Source of the DNA: Candidatus Amulumruptor caecigallinarius
GTDB taxonomy: Bacteria; Bacteroidota; Bacteroidia; Bacteroidales; Muribaculaceae
NCBI GenBank assembly: GCA_944321825.1
Contig: CALUMU010000013.1
Span: 1-64,000, forward strand
Direction of reading: 5' to 3'
DNA length: 64,000 bases
Both the position numbers and the translations under genes were made by a program. The notes under the pieces were generated by a model. It did no database searches and was not told the origin of the DNA. It saw only the letters and a program-made list of their open reading frames with translations. Numbering within the stretch: the stretch's first letter is position 1; each line of letters begins with the position of its first letter. Of the stretch, positions 33,721 to 44,049 are shown piece by piece.

Positions 33721-36700
33721 TCAGGCGGGGGTGAGGGTGAGGATGGTGTCGAGGAGGTGGGTGGCGGTTTCGGTGTTGGGGATGTCGGCGATGGCGAAGC
33801 TGCGCCGGCCGTTGTTCTCGCGGATGCGCACGCGGCGCGGGTTCTGCTGGAGGAACTGGACCATGCGGCCGAACATGGGCGATTCGTAGTAGGCACGGTT
33901 GTCGTCGCCGACGAAATATACGAACATCGTACCCTGCTTGAGTACTACTTTCTCTATGCCGAGCCGGCGGGCCATGCGCCGCAGCCGGGGAATGCGCAGG
34001 AGTTCTTCGGTCTCGTAGGGTATCTTGCCGAAGCGGTCGATGAGGCGCATACGGTAGGCCTGGAGGTCTGTCTCGCGTTCGATGCTGTCGAGTTCCTGAT
34101 AAAGGCTGATGCGCTCGCTCTCCTGCGGCACGTAAGATGCCGGCAGGAGTAGCTCCATGTCGCTCTCGATGACGCAGTCGGCGACGTATTCGATATCTTT
34201 GCCCTCGGATGCGTCTTCCTGTTCGAGGTCGCTGAACTCTTCATTGCGCAGCTCTGTGACCGCCTCTTTGAGGATTTTCTGATAGGTCTCGTAGCCGAGG
34301 TCGGCGATGAAGCCGCTCTGCTCAGCTCCGAGGAGGTTGCCGGCTCCGCGTATGTCGAGGTCCTGCATGGCTATGTGTATGCCGGCACCGAGGTCGCTGA
34401 AGCTTTCGATGGCTTGCAGACGGCGGCGGGCATCGGGGGTAAGAGGATGACCGGGAGGCACCATCAGGTAGCAGAACGCTTTGCGTGACGAACGGCCCAC
34501 ACGTCCCCGGAGCTGGTGGAGTTCGCTCAGACCGAAGTTCTGGGCGTTGTTAATCATTATGGTGTTGACGTTGGGCATGTCGATGCCGCTCTCGATGATG
34601 GTGGTGGCTATGAGAACGTCGTAGTCGTGGTTGGCGAAGTCGATTATGGCCTTTTCGAGTTTTTCGGGAGGCATCTGGCCGTGGGCCACGAGGGTACGGG
34701 CATCTGGCACGAGCCGCTTAATCATTTCTTCGAGCTGATACAGCCCTTCGATGCGGTTGTTGATGAGGAACACCTGGCCGTTGCGGGCAAGTTCGAAGTT
34801 GACGGCTTCGGACACGATGTCGTCGCTGAGCGAGTTGACCGAGGTCAGGATGGGGTAACGGTTGGCCGGGGGGGTGGTGATGGCCGACAGGTCGCGTGCG
34901 CCCATGAGTGAGAACTGGAGAGTGCGTGGTATCGGAGTAGCACTCATGGTAAGTGTGTCGACGTTGACTTTCATCTGTTTCAACTTTTCCTTGACAGCTA
35001 CGCCGAATTTCTGCTCTTCGTCAATGACGAGCAGTCCGAGATCCTTGAATTTGACCGATTTGCCGATGAGTTTGTGGGTGCCGATGATTATGTCAATCTT
35101 CCCGGCTGCGAGGTCTGACAATATATCTTTGACCTGCTTAGGGGTGCGGGCGCGGGAGAGGTAGTCCACCCGCACGGGAAATTCCTTAAGCCGCTCCTTG
35201 AAAGTGTTGAAATGCTGATAGGCGAGGACGGTGGTGGGTACGAGTACGGCGGTCTGCTTGCCGTCAGTGGCGGCTTTGAAGGCAGCACGGATAGCGATTT
35301 CGGTTTTGCCGAAACCTACATCTCCGCATATCAGGCGGTCCATGGGGCGTGGACGTTCCATGTCGGCCTTGACTGCCTGGGTGGCTGTCAGCTGGTCGGG
35401 GGTATCCTCGTAGATAAACGAGGCTTCCAGCTCCTGCTGGAGGTAGCCGTCGGGAGAAAAGGCAAACCCGGCTTCGTCGCGGCGGGCGGCATAGAGCTTG
35501 ATGAGGTCGCGGGCGATGTCCTTCAGACGCGATTTGGTGCGCTCCTTCATCTTGTTCCATGCCCCAGAGCCGAGTTTGTTGACCTTTGGCGGGACTCCTT
35601 CCTTGCCACGGTATTTGGCAAGCTTGTGGAGCGCGTGGATGCTTACGAAGATGATGTCGTCGTTGGCATATATCAGTTTAATCATCTCCTGGGTACGCCC
35701 GTTGACATTGGTGCGCAGCAACCCTGCGAATTTACCGACACCATGATCCACATGCACTATGAAGTCGCCTACTTCGATCTGAGCGAGTTCTTTGAGCGAC
35801 AGGGCAAGCTTGCCAGAGCGGGCACGGTCGCTCTTGAGGTTGTATTTGTGGAAACGGTCAAAAATCTGATGGTCGGTAAACACGCACATGCGTGTGGCTG
35901 CGTCGCTGAATCCCTGATGCAGGGTGGGTATGACTGGACGGAACGTAATAGCCGAGTCGCCACGGTCGGCAAAGATAGCGCGGAGGCGTTCTATCTGCTT
36001 CTCGCTGTCTGACAATATATATAAGGTGTAACCGTCAGCGAGAAGTCGTGAAAACGAGTCGCTGATGAGGTCGAAGTTCTTATGATAGAGAGCCTGTGGT
36101 GAACACTGGAAGTCGATAGAAGCCGTACAGTCCTTATCGGGGACATCCGAGGCTGTAAATCTGATCTGACGCATTGCATCAAGAGCCGATACGGCTCGGT
36201 CGGCATCGACTATCTGGCTCATCGCCGACGAGTCACCCTCTTCGGCAATCATGGCACTCGCGCTGAACTGCTCCTCTGCAATGGCCCGGATGCGGCTTAT
36301 GGTGTATGGGGCATCGCGCAAAGCGACAACCGTAGTGTCCCCGACAAATTCCATCAACGACATGCCGCGTTCGCTCTGGGAGTCAAGAGCCGATGTGATG
36401 GACACTTCGGTCAACCGCTGTTCGCTCAGCTGGGTCTCTACGTTGAACGTGCGTATCGAGTCAATGTCGTCACCGAAGAAGTCAAGTCGGTAGGGAAGTT
36501 CGTTGCTGTAACCGAATATGTCGAGGATAGAACCCCTGACGGCCCATTGCCCCGGTTCGTACACGTAATCGACCTCTTTGAATCCGTTTTCACGAAGCCA
36601 CTGCTGCGTTTCGGTTAGGTCGGCAGGATGTTTGGTGGACAGGACTATAGTGTGGCCGCTGACATCGTCGGCCGATGCCACCTTCTCGGCAAGCGCTTCA

Positions 36701-37125
36701 GGATATGTGATTACATAACGAAGTCCGTCGGCAGCCATCCATCGGCTGAGGGTCTCTGTGCGCAAAATACGCGATGGCCCGTCGAGCTGGCCGTATTTTA
36801 TGTCGCGCTTATATGATGACGGGAAAAACATGACCGCCTCCTCGCCCATGAGCCTGGTGAGGTCGTGGTATATGTAGCCGGCATCGTCGGGGGAGTCTCC
36901 TACTATTATCATCGGGCCGCAGACGGCATCTATGGATGCAAACAGCATGGCCGGGGATGACCCAGCCATGTTGTAAAGACCTAATCTGCGGCATTTGCTG
37001 TCAGAGAGTGCGCTGGCTATGGCTGTGCGCCTTGCCGGCGTAAGGAAAGCGGAGCTTAATCGGTTGAGGGTCAATGTCGGGGAGATTGTATAGGGTGGAG
37101 TGTATTGTGGCGTAACGTATGCCAC
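33721..37125 (-). CDS. mfd: Transcription-repair coupling factor
   Basis: This 1,134-residue protein removes stalled RNA polymerase and recruits UvrA. It has a UvrB-like N-terminal region, an RNA polymerase interaction domain (GDFIVHVDHGVGKFAG, about 450-465), and a RecG-like translocase with GDVGFGKTEIAIRAAF (Walker A) and VIDEEQKFGV (DEEQ box). The TRCF C-terminal domain follows. Length is typical. The stop is 28 bases from the restriction enzyme start and the start is 36 bases after the protease stop. Confidence 0.97.
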   Translation of the reverse strand: MAYVTPQYTPPYTISPTLTLNRLSSAFLTPARRTAIASALSDSKCRRLGLYNMAGSSPAMLFASIDAVCGPMIIVGDSPDDAGYIYHDLTRLMGEEAVMFFPSSYKRDIKYGQLDGPSRILRTETLSRWMAADGLRYVITYPEALAEKVASADDVSGHTIVLSTKHPADLTETQQWLRENGFKEVDYVYEPGQWAVRGSILDIFGYSNELPYRLDFFGDDIDSIRTFNVETQLSEQRLTEVSITSALDSQSERGMSLMEFVGDTTVVALRDAPYTISRIRAIAEEQFSASAMIAEEGDSSAMSQIVDADRAVSALDAMRQIRFTASDVPDKDCTASIDFQCSPQALYHKNFDLISDSFSRLLADGYTLYILSDSEKQIERLRAIFADRGDSAITFRPVIPTLHQGFSDAATRMCVFTDHQIFDRFHKYNLKSDRARSGKLALSLKELAQIEVGDFIVHVDHGVGKFAGLLRTNVNGRTQEMIKLIYANDDIIFVSIHALHKLAKYRGKEGVPPKVNKLGSGAWNKMKERTKSRLKDIARDLIKLYAARRDEAGFAFSPDGYLQQELEASFIYEDTPDQLTATQAVKADMERPRPMDRLICGDVGFGKTEIAIRAAFKAATDGKQTAVLVPTTVLAYQHFNTFKERLKEFPVRVDYLSRARTPKQVKDILSDLAAGKIDIIIGTHKLIGKSVKFKDLGLLVIDEEQKFGVAVKEKLKQMKVNVDTLTMSATPIPRTLQFSLMGARDLSAITTPPANRYPILTSVNSLSDDIVSEAVNFELARNGQVFLINNRIEGLYQLEEMIKRLVPDARTLVAHGQMPPEKLEKAIIDFANHDYDVLIATTIIESGIDMPNVNTIMINNAQNFGLSELHQLRGRVGRSSRKAFCYLMVPPGHPLTPDARRRLQAIESFSDLGAGIHIAMQDLDIRGAGNLLGAEQSGFIADLGYETYQKILKEAVTELRNEEFSDLEQEDASEGKDIEYVADCVIESDMELLLPASYVPQESERISLYQELDSIERETDLQAYRMRLIDRFGKIPYETEELLRIPRLRRMARRLGIEKVVLKQGTMFVYFVGDDNRAYYESPMFGRMVQFLQQNPRRVRIRENNGRRSFAIADIPNTETATHLLDTILTLTPA

Positions 37126-37161
37126 GCCTTATAGATAGGTTGATAAGGAATGGGATGGTTG

Positions 37162-38823
37162 TTATCTCTTTTTCGCGGGCTTGAGCAGTTCGGCATAGCG
37201 GCCTGGAGTGTTGAGCACGTTTGCCGCGCTGTCGAGACCTTCGTCGAAGCGCAGCGAGTTTTCAATCTGGCCGGGACGCAGATAGTAGCGTGATACGATT
37301 TCATTGCTCAACAACCGTTCGAGGTCGGGGCGGGCGGTGTTGAAATCATGGTCCGGGTCGTGTCGGAGCATTGTGGCGAGGACATCGATTTGTGCGCTCA
37401 CAGAGTCGGTCATATAACCCTCATGCTTGGCTCCTTCACGGAGATTATCAATCATTTTGTCGAGCACACGGTCATAATTGATGGTCGCCGGATTGACAAA
37501 AGCCCGGAAATCCTCAAACATCTCATCGGTTACAACGAATTGCGACGGAGCCGCGATGGTGTCATGTGTGGCCGCATACTTTGTGGCGTAGTCCATGATT
37601 TTGAAGTTTTCCACGACGTTGTATGTCATGCGGTTGGGGGTGCTGTATTTGACTTTGATGTCAGGTGTTATGCCTCCGCCGTCACGTACCTCGCGGCCGT
37701 TGGCGGTGGTGAACGCATTGGTGAGGCTGTCAGGGATGCGTGACACGGAGCCGTCAGGGTTGCGGCGGCTGTAATCGATAGCCTGTACCAGACGGCCGCT
37801 GGGGAGGAAATATTTGGCTATGGTCACTTTGAGCAGGCCTTCGTAGGGCAGCGGGCGCGATGTCTGTACGAGACCTTTGCCAAATGACCGCTGACCGATG
37901 ACCACTGCCCGGTCAAGGTCCTGCAGTGCTCCGCTGACGATTTCGCTGGAAGAGGCTGTGGCTCCGTCGATTAATACCGCTATAGGTATTTTCGTGTCGA
38001 TGGGTGACGAGGTCGTTTTGTAGACTTTCTCGTTGGTAAGCTCACGTCCGCGCTGACGGAGAACCTCGGTGCCTTTGGGTACGAAGTAGCTCACGATTTT
38101 CACTGCAGCTTCAAGAAGCCCGCCTCCGTTGCCACGCAGGTCGAGCACGATGGATTTGACCCTCGGATCGGCTTTCAGTTTGAGCAAGGCATCCTTGACT
38201 TCGGCTGCTGACTTGTCGGTAAACGATGTGAGGACGATATAGCCGATGTTGTCGCGGACCACACCGTAGAACGGCACTGACTGTTCCTGAATCTTGCGGC
38301 GTGTAATGTCGACCGATATGATTGAATCGGTGACATAAGGGCGGCATACTGTGACCTTGACCATAGTGCCCGCGTTGCCTTTGAGGCGTGAGGATGCTTT
38401 TTCGGTAGTCCAGCCCGTGACGCTGTCGCCGTCAATGGTGATGATGCGGTCGCCAGAACGCAGTCCGGACTGGAAAGCCGGACTTCCGACGAGAGGTTCG
38501 GAAATGTAGATGTTGCCGTCGCGCTGCATAATCAGCGAGCCTATGCCGGCATACTCTCCGGTGGTCATGCGCTTGAAGGCATCCTGCTTGTCCTGGGGGA
38601 TGTATTCAGTGTAAGGGTCGATGTCATTGAGCATAGCGTCGATGGCTGTAGTGATGGACTTAGATGCGTCGATGGTGTCGACGTAGAAAGTCTGCAACTC
38701 TTTGTAGAGGGAGTTGAAGATGTCGAGGTTGCGCGATATTTCCGCTTTATCGGAACGAGATGCGGCTCCGGCAATCAGAGACAAAGCTATTATAGCTGCG
38801 GCAAATGTGAGAATCTTCTTCAT
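37162..38823 (-). CDS. S41-family C-terminal processing protease
   Basis: This 553-residue periplasmic protease (CtpA/Prc type) has a signal peptide (KKILTFAAAIIALSLIAGAA). A PDZ domain (about 85-165; EYAGIGSLIM, GSPAFQSGLRSGDRIITIDG) is followed by the S41 core with LDLRGNGGGLLEAAV. Its nucleophile Ser lies in DGATASSSEIVSGAL (about 287-300) and its base Lys316 in RSFGKGLVQT. It cleaves C-termini of envelope proteins. It precedes mfd by 36 bases. Confidence 0.93.
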   Translation of the reverse strand: MKKILTFAAAIIALSLIAGAASRSDKAEISRNLDIFNSLYKELQTFYVDTIDASKSITTAIDAMLNDIDPYTEYIPQDKQDAFKRMTTGEYAGIGSLIMQRDGNIYISEPLVGSPAFQSGLRSGDRIITIDGDSVTGWTTEKASSRLKGNAGTMVKVTVCRPYVTDSIISVDITRRKIQEQSVPFYGVVRDNIGYIVLTSFTDKSAAEVKDALLKLKADPRVKSIVLDLRGNGGGLLEAAVKIVSYFVPKGTEVLRQRGRELTNEKVYKTTSSPIDTKIPIAVLIDGATASSSEIVSGALQDLDRAVVIGQRSFGKGLVQTSRPLPYEGLLKVTIAKYFLPSGRLVQAIDYSRRNPDGSVSRIPDSLTNAFTTANGREVRDGGGITPDIKVKYSTPNRMTYNVVENFKIMDYATKYAATHDTIAAPSQFVVTDEMFEDFRAFVNPATINYDRVLDKMIDNLREGAKHEGYMTDSVSAQIDVLATMLRHDPDHDFNTARPDLERLLSNEIVSRYYLRPGQIENSLRFDEGLDSAANVLNTPGRYAELLKPAKKR

Positions 38824-38899
38824 CTGACGTGTTCGATGTGGGTTCGGTGGTTGTGAGCGATTGTTGGGGCACTCAACTTATATATTTATATAATGTGTG

Positions 38900-38907
38900 C
38901 AAAGTTA
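38900..38907 (-). promoter_or_regulatory. Promoter of the processing protease
   Basis: TAACTTTG on the minus strand is a perfect -7 box about 76 bases before the protease start, in the divergent gap with the symporter gene. Confidence 0.6.
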
Positions 38908-38975
38908 ATTATTTTCAAGTTATGCTGATGCGGAGTTAAGTGAATGTCTAAAAATTATTGTGAAAAAATTTTTGC

Positions 38976-38983
38976 TAACTTTG
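38976..38983 (+). promoter_or_regulatory. Promoter of the sodium symporter
   Basis: TAACTTTG is a -7 box 5 bases before ATG 38989, with TTG (38958-38960) upstream. The transcript should start at or very near the start codon, ruling out the frame opening at 38944. Confidence 0.65.
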
Positions 38984-38988
38984 CATCC

Positions 38989-40365
38989 ATGAGTTCAATG
39001 CACCATAAGCCGACAGGAGGCAATCCGTCAAGGGTTCAATTCAACACCCGATTAGGGGTCATAGCTACCACAGTGGGGTCTGCTGTCGGGCTCGGCAATA
39101 TCTGGCGATTCCCATACGAAGCCGGTATGCATGGAGGGGGCGCCTTCATGCTTGTCTATTTGGGATTTATCATAGTAATAGGCATACCTGTAATCACTGC
39201 GGAGTTTATCATAGGTCGACATTCGGGTGCCAATGTTTATGGGGCGTTCAAGCGGCTTCATGGTTCGCCTTGCTGGCGTGTTGTGGGGGCTATAGGTATC
39301 GTAGCGTCCCTGATGATATTGAGTTTTTACAGTGTTGTGGCCGGATGGACTGCGGATTATATAGTGCGTTCAGTGCAGAACTTTTCAGGCGCGTACACCC
39401 AAGAGGCTCTTCATAGTCAATTCGGCGAATTTACCGCTTCATGGAGCGCGGTCGGGTGGACTGTCGTATTTCTGCTCGCTAATTTCTGGATATTGAAGCG
39501 AGGGGTGCAGAAAGGGATAGAGAAGATGTCGAACATCATGATGCCGGCACTGTTTGTGCTGCTGATAGTGTTCTGCATCAATTCTTTGCTGATGCCCGGT
39601 GCTGCCGAAGGGCTGCGGTTTCTTTTCAATCCGGATTTCTCCAAGGTAGACTCGTCCGTGATGCTTGGCGCGATGGGACAGGCGTTTTTCTCCCTCAGTT
39701 TAGGTCTCGGCTGCCTCATTACGTATGCGAGCTACTTCAGCCGCCGGACCGACTTGGTGCGGACGGCTGCAACCACTGCATCACTTGACACGTTGGTTGC
39801 CGTGTTGGCCGGAGTGATGATTTTCCCTGCGGTGTTCACTTTCAGCCAGTCGCCCGCCGAGGGACCGAAGCTCGTGTTCGAGGTCTTGCCGGCCATATTT
39901 TATAATATGCAATTCGGCATGGTCTGGTCCACATTGTTTTTTGTGCTGCTGTTTCTGGCATCATTGACCTCCACGATATCCATGAGCGAAATATCCATTG
40001 CTTATTTCTGTGAAGAGCGCAAGATGAGCCGTACCGTGGCGACGGTGCTGAACACGGTGATAGCGATAACGTTCGGCTCGCTTTGCTCGCTGTCGTTCGG
40101 TCCTTTAGCTGATATGACAGTCTTCGGTATGACGATGTTTGAACTTTTCGATTTCGTGTCGTCCAATGTGCTCCTGCCCATAGGAGGTATGCTGATTTCC
40201 GTTTTTGTGGGTTGGGTGCTGAGCCGTTCGGTCATCGATGACGAAGTCGGCGGACAGGGAAGTGTGCGGCGGTGGCTCGTTTCGCTTCTCGTCATATGTC
40301 TGCGTTATGTGGCCCCGGTGTGCATCCTGCTGGTGTTTCTGGGCGGTATCGGATTGTTTGATTGA
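38989..40365 (+). CDS. Sodium-dependent transporter, SNF/NSS family
   Basis: The inner-membrane symporter is about 458 residues with about 11-12 helices. The first helix carries the sodium-site hallmark TTVGSAVGLGNIWRFPYEAG. SLSLGLGCLITYASYF and SLTSTISMSEISIAYF fit later conserved helices. It imports an amino acid or related compound with sodium. Start: 38989 (MSSMHHKP) or 38998 (MHHKP), because the promoter's -7 box occupies 38976-38983. The U32 peptidase gene follows after 15 bases and may be co-expressed. Confidence 0.93.
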   Translation: MSSMHHKPTGGNPSRVQFNTRLGVIATTVGSAVGLGNIWRFPYEAGMHGGGAFMLVYLGFIIVIGIPVITAEFIIGRHSGANVYGAFKRLHGSPCWRVVGAIGIVASLMILSFYSVVAGWTADYIVRSVQNFSGAYTQEALHSQFGEFTASWSAVGWTVVFLLANFWILKRGVQKGIEKMSNIMMPALFVLLIVFCINSLLMPGAAEGLRFLFNPDFSKVDSSVMLGAMGQAFFSLSLGLGCLITYASYFSRRTDLVRTAATTASLDTLVAVLAGVMIFPAVFTFSQSPAEGPKLVFEVLPAIFYNMQFGMVWSTLFFVLLFLASLTSTISMSEISIAYFCEERKMSRTVATVLNTVIAITFGSLCSLSFGPLADMTVFGMTMFELFDFVSSNVLLPIGGMLISVFVGWVLSRSVIDDEVGGQGSVRRWLVSLLVICLRYVAPVCILLVFLGGIGLFD

Positions 40366-40380
40366 TATAGCTCGTTGCTT

Positions 40381-41643
40381 ATGAAAAGGAAAGATTTTGA
40401 GATAATGGCTCCAGTAGGGAGCTACGAATCGCTCCATGCCGCTATCAATGCGGGTGCCGATGCAGTGTATTTCGGTGTCGAAGGGCTGAACATGAGAGCC
40501 CGCTCAAGCGTGAATTTCACTCTCGCCGACCTGCATGAGATTGCATCCATATGCCGTCAGGCGGGAGTCAAGACATATCTGACTGTCAATACGGTGATAT
40601 ACGACTCCGAGATAGGGCTGTGCCACGAGGTCATCGATGCCGCAAAAGAGGCCGGTATCTCTGCCATCATCGCCACTGACATAGCCGCCATAAGCTATGC
40701 CAGAAGCGTCGGAGTGGAGGTGCATATATCTACGCAGTCGAACATCACGAATATTGAGGCCGTAAGGTTTTACAGTGCTATGGCCGATGTCATGGTGCTG
40801 GCGCGGGAACTCAACCTCGATCAGGTGCGGGCCATACACGAAACTATTGTCAAGGAGAACATATGCGGCCCGTCGGGACGCAGGGTGGGCATTGAGATGT
40901 TTTGCCACGGGGCTTTGTGCATGGCTGTGAGCGGAAAGTGCTATCTGAGTCTGCATGAGATGAACTCCAGTGCCAACCGGGGTGCATGTACACAGATATG
41001 CCGCAGGGGCTATACCGTCACCGACCGGGAGACCGGCGAACAGCTTGCCATAGAGAACAAGTATATAATGTCGCCCAAAGACCTCAAGACCATACATTTC
41101 CTTAACAAGATGGTCGATGCCGGTGTGACGGTATTCAAAATCGAAGGGCGGGCCCGCGGCCCTGAGTATGTTGCCATAGCGGTCGAGGCATATGACAAAG
41201 CACTCAAGGCAATATGTGACGGAACTTATGACGAGGCTCTGATAGCGGAGCTCGACAGGCGGTTGGAGATGATATTCAACCGTGGATTCTGGGACGGCTA
41301 CTATCTCGGCCAGCGTTTGGGGGAGTGGTCGTCGAAGTATGGCTCTTCGGCCACACGGACAAAGCGGTATGTGGCCAAAGGTGTGAGGTATTTTTCTAAG
41401 CTCGGTGTGGCCGAGTTCCTTATGGAGGCCGGCGAGTTGAAGGTGGGCGACGAGGCGGTCATCACCGGCCCGACCACGGGTGCCGTCATAGTGCGGATCG
41501 AGGAGATACGCGTGGATCTACAGCCGGTCGACAAGGCTGTCAAGGGGCAGAGCATTTCTATCCCGGTGCCGTGCAAGGTCAGACCCAGCGACCGTCTCTA
41601 TCTGTGGGTTGATACCACGTCAAAAAGCGGTCAAAACGCTTGA
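40381..41643 (+). CDS. Peptidase U32-family protein (TrhP-like)
   Basis: This 420-residue protein of the U32 family has MAPVGSYESLHAAINAGADA at its start. The signature EMFCHGALCMAVSGKCYLS (about 178-196) is followed by GACTQICRRGY, with conserved Cys that may hold an iron-sulfur cluster. A C-terminal beta domain (KVGDEAVITGPTTG) completes it. Members such as TrhP act in tRNA uridine 5-hydroxylation, a plausible role here. The symporter lies 15 bases upstream and a tRNA cluster follows. Confidence 0.9.
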   Translation: MKRKDFEIMAPVGSYESLHAAINAGADAVYFGVEGLNMRARSSVNFTLADLHEIASICRQAGVKTYLTVNTVIYDSEIGLCHEVIDAAKEAGISAIIATDIAAISYARSVGVEVHISTQSNITNIEAVRFYSAMADVMVLARELNLDQVRAIHETIVKENICGPSGRRVGIEMFCHGALCMAVSGKCYLSLHEMNSSANRGACTQICRRGYTVTDRETGEQLAIENKYIMSPKDLKTIHFLNKMVDAGVTVFKIEGRARGPEYVAIAVEAYDKALKAICDGTYDEALIAELDRRLEMIFNRGFWDGYYLGQRLGEWSSKYGSSATRTKRYVAKGVRYFSKLGVAEFLMEAGELKVGDEAVITGPTTGAVIVRIEEIRVDLQPVDKAVKGQSISIPVPCKVRPSDRLYLWVDTTSKSGQNA

Positions 41644-41780
41644 AATGGGGTAAAATGAACAGTTTTCGCAAATATTTGTTAAAACATTTGCATAATTCAG
41701 CCTTGCTCTGTACCTTTGCACCGCTTTCCCACTCCAACGGCATAGCCAATCAGACGGGATGGCTGCGAACATTGAATGAC

Positions 41781-41854
41781 GCCTCTTTAGCTCAGTTGGC
41801 CAGAGCACGTGATTTGTAATCTCGGGGTCGTTGGTTCGAATCCGACAAGAGGCT
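41781..41854 (+). tRNA. tRNA-Thr (TGT)
   Basis: Acceptor GCCTCTT pairs with AAGAGGC; the anticodon loop TTTGTAA gives TGT. The T-arm is GTTGGTTCGAATCCGAC. The anticodon stem CGTGA/TCTCG has one T-T mismatch. It is first of four clustered tRNAs. Confidence 0.93.
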
Positions 41855-41958
41855 CTAAATTTGGATACGGTGTCGGCATGGATATAGTCATGCGCGAAAC
41901 GTTAAAGATAAATTTTCCTCCCGGTCTCCATGTTGGGATGCGGGGCTAAGGAAAAGAC

Positions 41959-42041
41959 GGGCGAATACCAGAGTGGCCAAATGGGGCAGACTGTAAATCT
42001 GCTGGTTTATACCTTCGGTGGTTCGAATCCATCTTCGCCCA
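41959..42041 (+). tRNA. tRNA-Tyr (GTA)
   Basis: A type II tRNA with a long variable arm: GGGCGAA acceptor pairing with TTCGCCC, anticodon loop CTGTAAA giving GTA. No encoded CCA. Confidence 0.95.
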
Positions 42042-42114
42042 CTTATAGAAATCCGAATGTTTAAGCGCGATGAGGCTCTTCGGCTTGGGTCTCACGCTTA
42101 TGCATCTGACATTT

Positions 42115-42187
42115 GCGGAAGTAGCTCAGTTGATAGAGCATCAGCCTTCCAAGCTGAGGGTCGCGAGTTTGAGCCTCGTCTTCCGCT
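42115..42187 (+). tRNA. tRNA-Gly (TCC)
   Basis: Acceptor GCGGAAG pairs with CTTCCGC; stem CAGC/GCTG with loop CTTCCAA gives TCC. The T-arm reads GAGTTTGAGCCTC, with TTTGA rather than the usual TTCGA. Confidence 0.93.
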
Positions 42188-42260
42188 CTAATTTTATGGA
42201 AGCACGAGCCGAAATTCAGGCTGTGTAGTGAAACTTTTCTACCTGTAACAGAAAACATCT

Positions 42261-42335
<75 letters not shown>

Positions 42336-42455
42336 AGTTTATTCAACAAAACTCTCCAAATTCATTGCCCCGATAGTGTCTTTTTATGCTGTCGCGGCAT
42401 CTTGTTGAAAAGCAAAACTTAATAATTTTAAGCAACATAAAATCAGCTAAAAGTT

Positions 42456-43640
42456 ATGGCTAAAGAGAAATTTGAAAGAACCAAACCGCATGTTAACATC
42501 GGTACTATCGGTCACGTCGACCACGGTAAAACCACTCTGACCGCTGCCATCACCACCGTATTGGCAAAGAAAGGTCTCTCTGAGGTTAAGTCATTCGACC
42601 AGATTGACAACGCTCCCGAGGAAAAGGAACGTGGTATCACCATCAACACCGCCCACGTTGAATACGAAACAGCTAACCGCCACTACGCTCACGTAGACTG
42701 CCCGGGACACGCTGACTACGTAAAGAACATGGTGACTGGTGCTGCCCAGATGGACGGTGCTATCATCGTGGTTGCTGCAACTGACGGCCCTATGCCCCAG
42801 ACACGCGAACACATCCTTCTCGCTCGTCAGGTGAACGTACCCCGTATCGTAGTGTTCCTTAACAAGTGCGACATGGTCGACGACGAAGAGATGTTCGAAC
42901 TCGTTGAGATGGAAATGCGCGACCTCCTTTCTTCTTACGACTATGATGGCGACAACACCCCCATCATCCGTGGTTCTGCTCTTGGTGCTCTCAATGGCGA
43001 ACCCCAGTGGGAAGAGAAGGTTATGGAACTCATGGAAGCAGTTGACACATGGATTCCCCTGCCTCCCCGTGACGTGGACAAACCCTTCCTTATGCCTGTT
43101 GAGGACGTGTTCTCAATCACTGGTCGTGGTACAGTTGCCACCGGCCGTATCGAAACAGGTGTCGTGAAGGTTGGTGACGAAGTTCAGATCATGGGTCTGG
43201 GTGCTGACATGAAGTCGGTGGTTACCGGTGTCGAGATGTTCCGCAAGCTCCTCGATCAGGGCGAAGCAGGTGACAACGTAGGTCTCCTCCTCCGTGGTAT
43301 CGACAAGAAGGACATTAAGCGTGGTATGGTAATCTGCCATCCTGGAGTCGTTAAGCCCCACAGCAAGTTCAAAGCTTCTGTTTATATCCTCAAGAAAGAG
43401 GAAGGTGGCCGTCACACTCCGTTCCACAACCACTACCGTCCCCAGTTCTACATCCGTACACTTGACGTTACCGGCGAGATCACTCTCCCCGAAGGTGTAG
43501 AAATGGTAATGCCTGGCGACAACGTTGAGATCAACGTCGAGCTCATCACCCCCGTAGCTTGCGACAAGGGTCTCCGCTTCGCTATCCGCGAAGGTGGCCG
43601 TACAGTAGGTTCTGGCCAGATTACCGAAATATACGAATAA
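42456..43640 (+). CDS. tuf: Elongation factor Tu
   Basis: The 394-residue GTPase delivers aminoacyl-tRNA to the ribosome. It shows [14 protein letters not shown] (P-loop), the switch region [24 protein letters not shown] and [10 protein letters not shown]. Domain 2 and 3 boxes include [20 protein letters not shown], and it ends [10 protein letters not shown]. It sits between tRNA-Thr and tRNA-Trp. Codon use is strongly biased, as for highly expressed genes. Confidence 0.99.
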   Translation: MAKEKFERTKPHVNIGTIGHVDHGKTTLTAAITTVLAKKGLSEVKSFDQIDNAPEEKERGITINTAHVEYETANRHYAHVDCPGHADYVKNMVTGAAQMDGAIIVVAATDGPMPQTREHILLARQVNVPRIVVFLNKCDMVDDEEMFELVEMEMRDLLSSYDYDGDNTPIIRGSALGALNGEPQWEEKVMELMEAVDTWIPLPPRDVDKPFLMPVEDVFSITGRGTVATGRIETGVVKVGDEVQIMGLGADMKSVVTGVEMFRKLLDQGEAGDNVGLLLRGIDKKDIKRGMVICHPGVVKPHSKFKASVYILKKEEGGRHTPFHNHYRPQFYIRTLDVTGEITLPEGVEMVMPGDNVEINVELITPVACDKGLRFAIREGGRTVGSGQITEIYE

Positions 43641-43666
43641 TCTGCCACTGCGATTATAAGTGACAT

Positions 43667-43716
43667 AAAAGAGAGATGGCTTCAGGCCGTCAGGACTTCG
43701 GAGACATCTCTCTTTT
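43667..43716 (+). terminator. Terminator after tuf
   Basis: AAAAGAGAGATG (43667-43678) pairs with CATCTCTCTTTT (43705-43716); the 3' arm ends in four T and continues ATTAA. It lies 26 bases after the tuf stop and just before tRNA-Trp. Confidence 0.75.
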
Positions 43717-43723
43717 ATTAATA

Positions 43724-43798
43724 CACGGGAATAGCTCAGTCGGTAGAGCACTGGTCTCCAAAACCAGGTGTCGGGAGTTCGAGCCTCTCTTCCCGTGC
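43724..43798 (+). tRNA. tRNA-Trp (CCA)
   Basis: Acceptor CACGGGA pairs with TCCCGTG; the anticodon stem CTGGT/ACCAG with loop CTCCAAA gives CCA. It lies 16 bases before secE and can be co-transcribed with it, as in many bacteria. Confidence 0.95.
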
Positions 43799-43814
43799 TA
43801 AAATATAACCACCA

Positions 43815-44015
43815 ATGGCTAAACTTAAACTACTCAACGATATCGAGGAGTCTTATAACGAACTTCGCTATAAGACTTCTTGGCCAACAAAGGGTCAGCT
43901 GATCAAGAGTGCTATTATCGTGCTGATAGCTTCCGTAATCATCGCGCTGATAATATTCTGCATGGATCAGGTGATTGACTATATCATGCACCTTATCTAC
44001 GGCCTTGCCGAGTAA
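43815..44015 (+). CDS. secE: Protein translocase subunit SecE
   Basis: The 66-residue protein has a short cytoplasmic amphipathic helix with the conserved ELRYKTSWPTKGQL, then one membrane helix (SAIIVLIASVIIALIIFCM). This is the single-helix form normal outside Proteobacteria. It is an essential part of SecYEG. nusG follows after 34 bases. Confidence 0.97.
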   Translation: MAKLKLLNDIEESYNELRYKTSWPTKGQLIKSAIIVLIASVIIALIIFCMDQVIDYIMHLIYGLAE

Positions 44016-44049
44016 TCAAACACCTTTTCATTTTTTAGCGGTTACATCA

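Noticed and set aside
33692-33896. N-terminal extension of the restriction enzyme frame
   Set aside because: It overlaps the end of mfd and is Ser/Pro low complexity; ATG 33692 gives a normal Sau3AI length.
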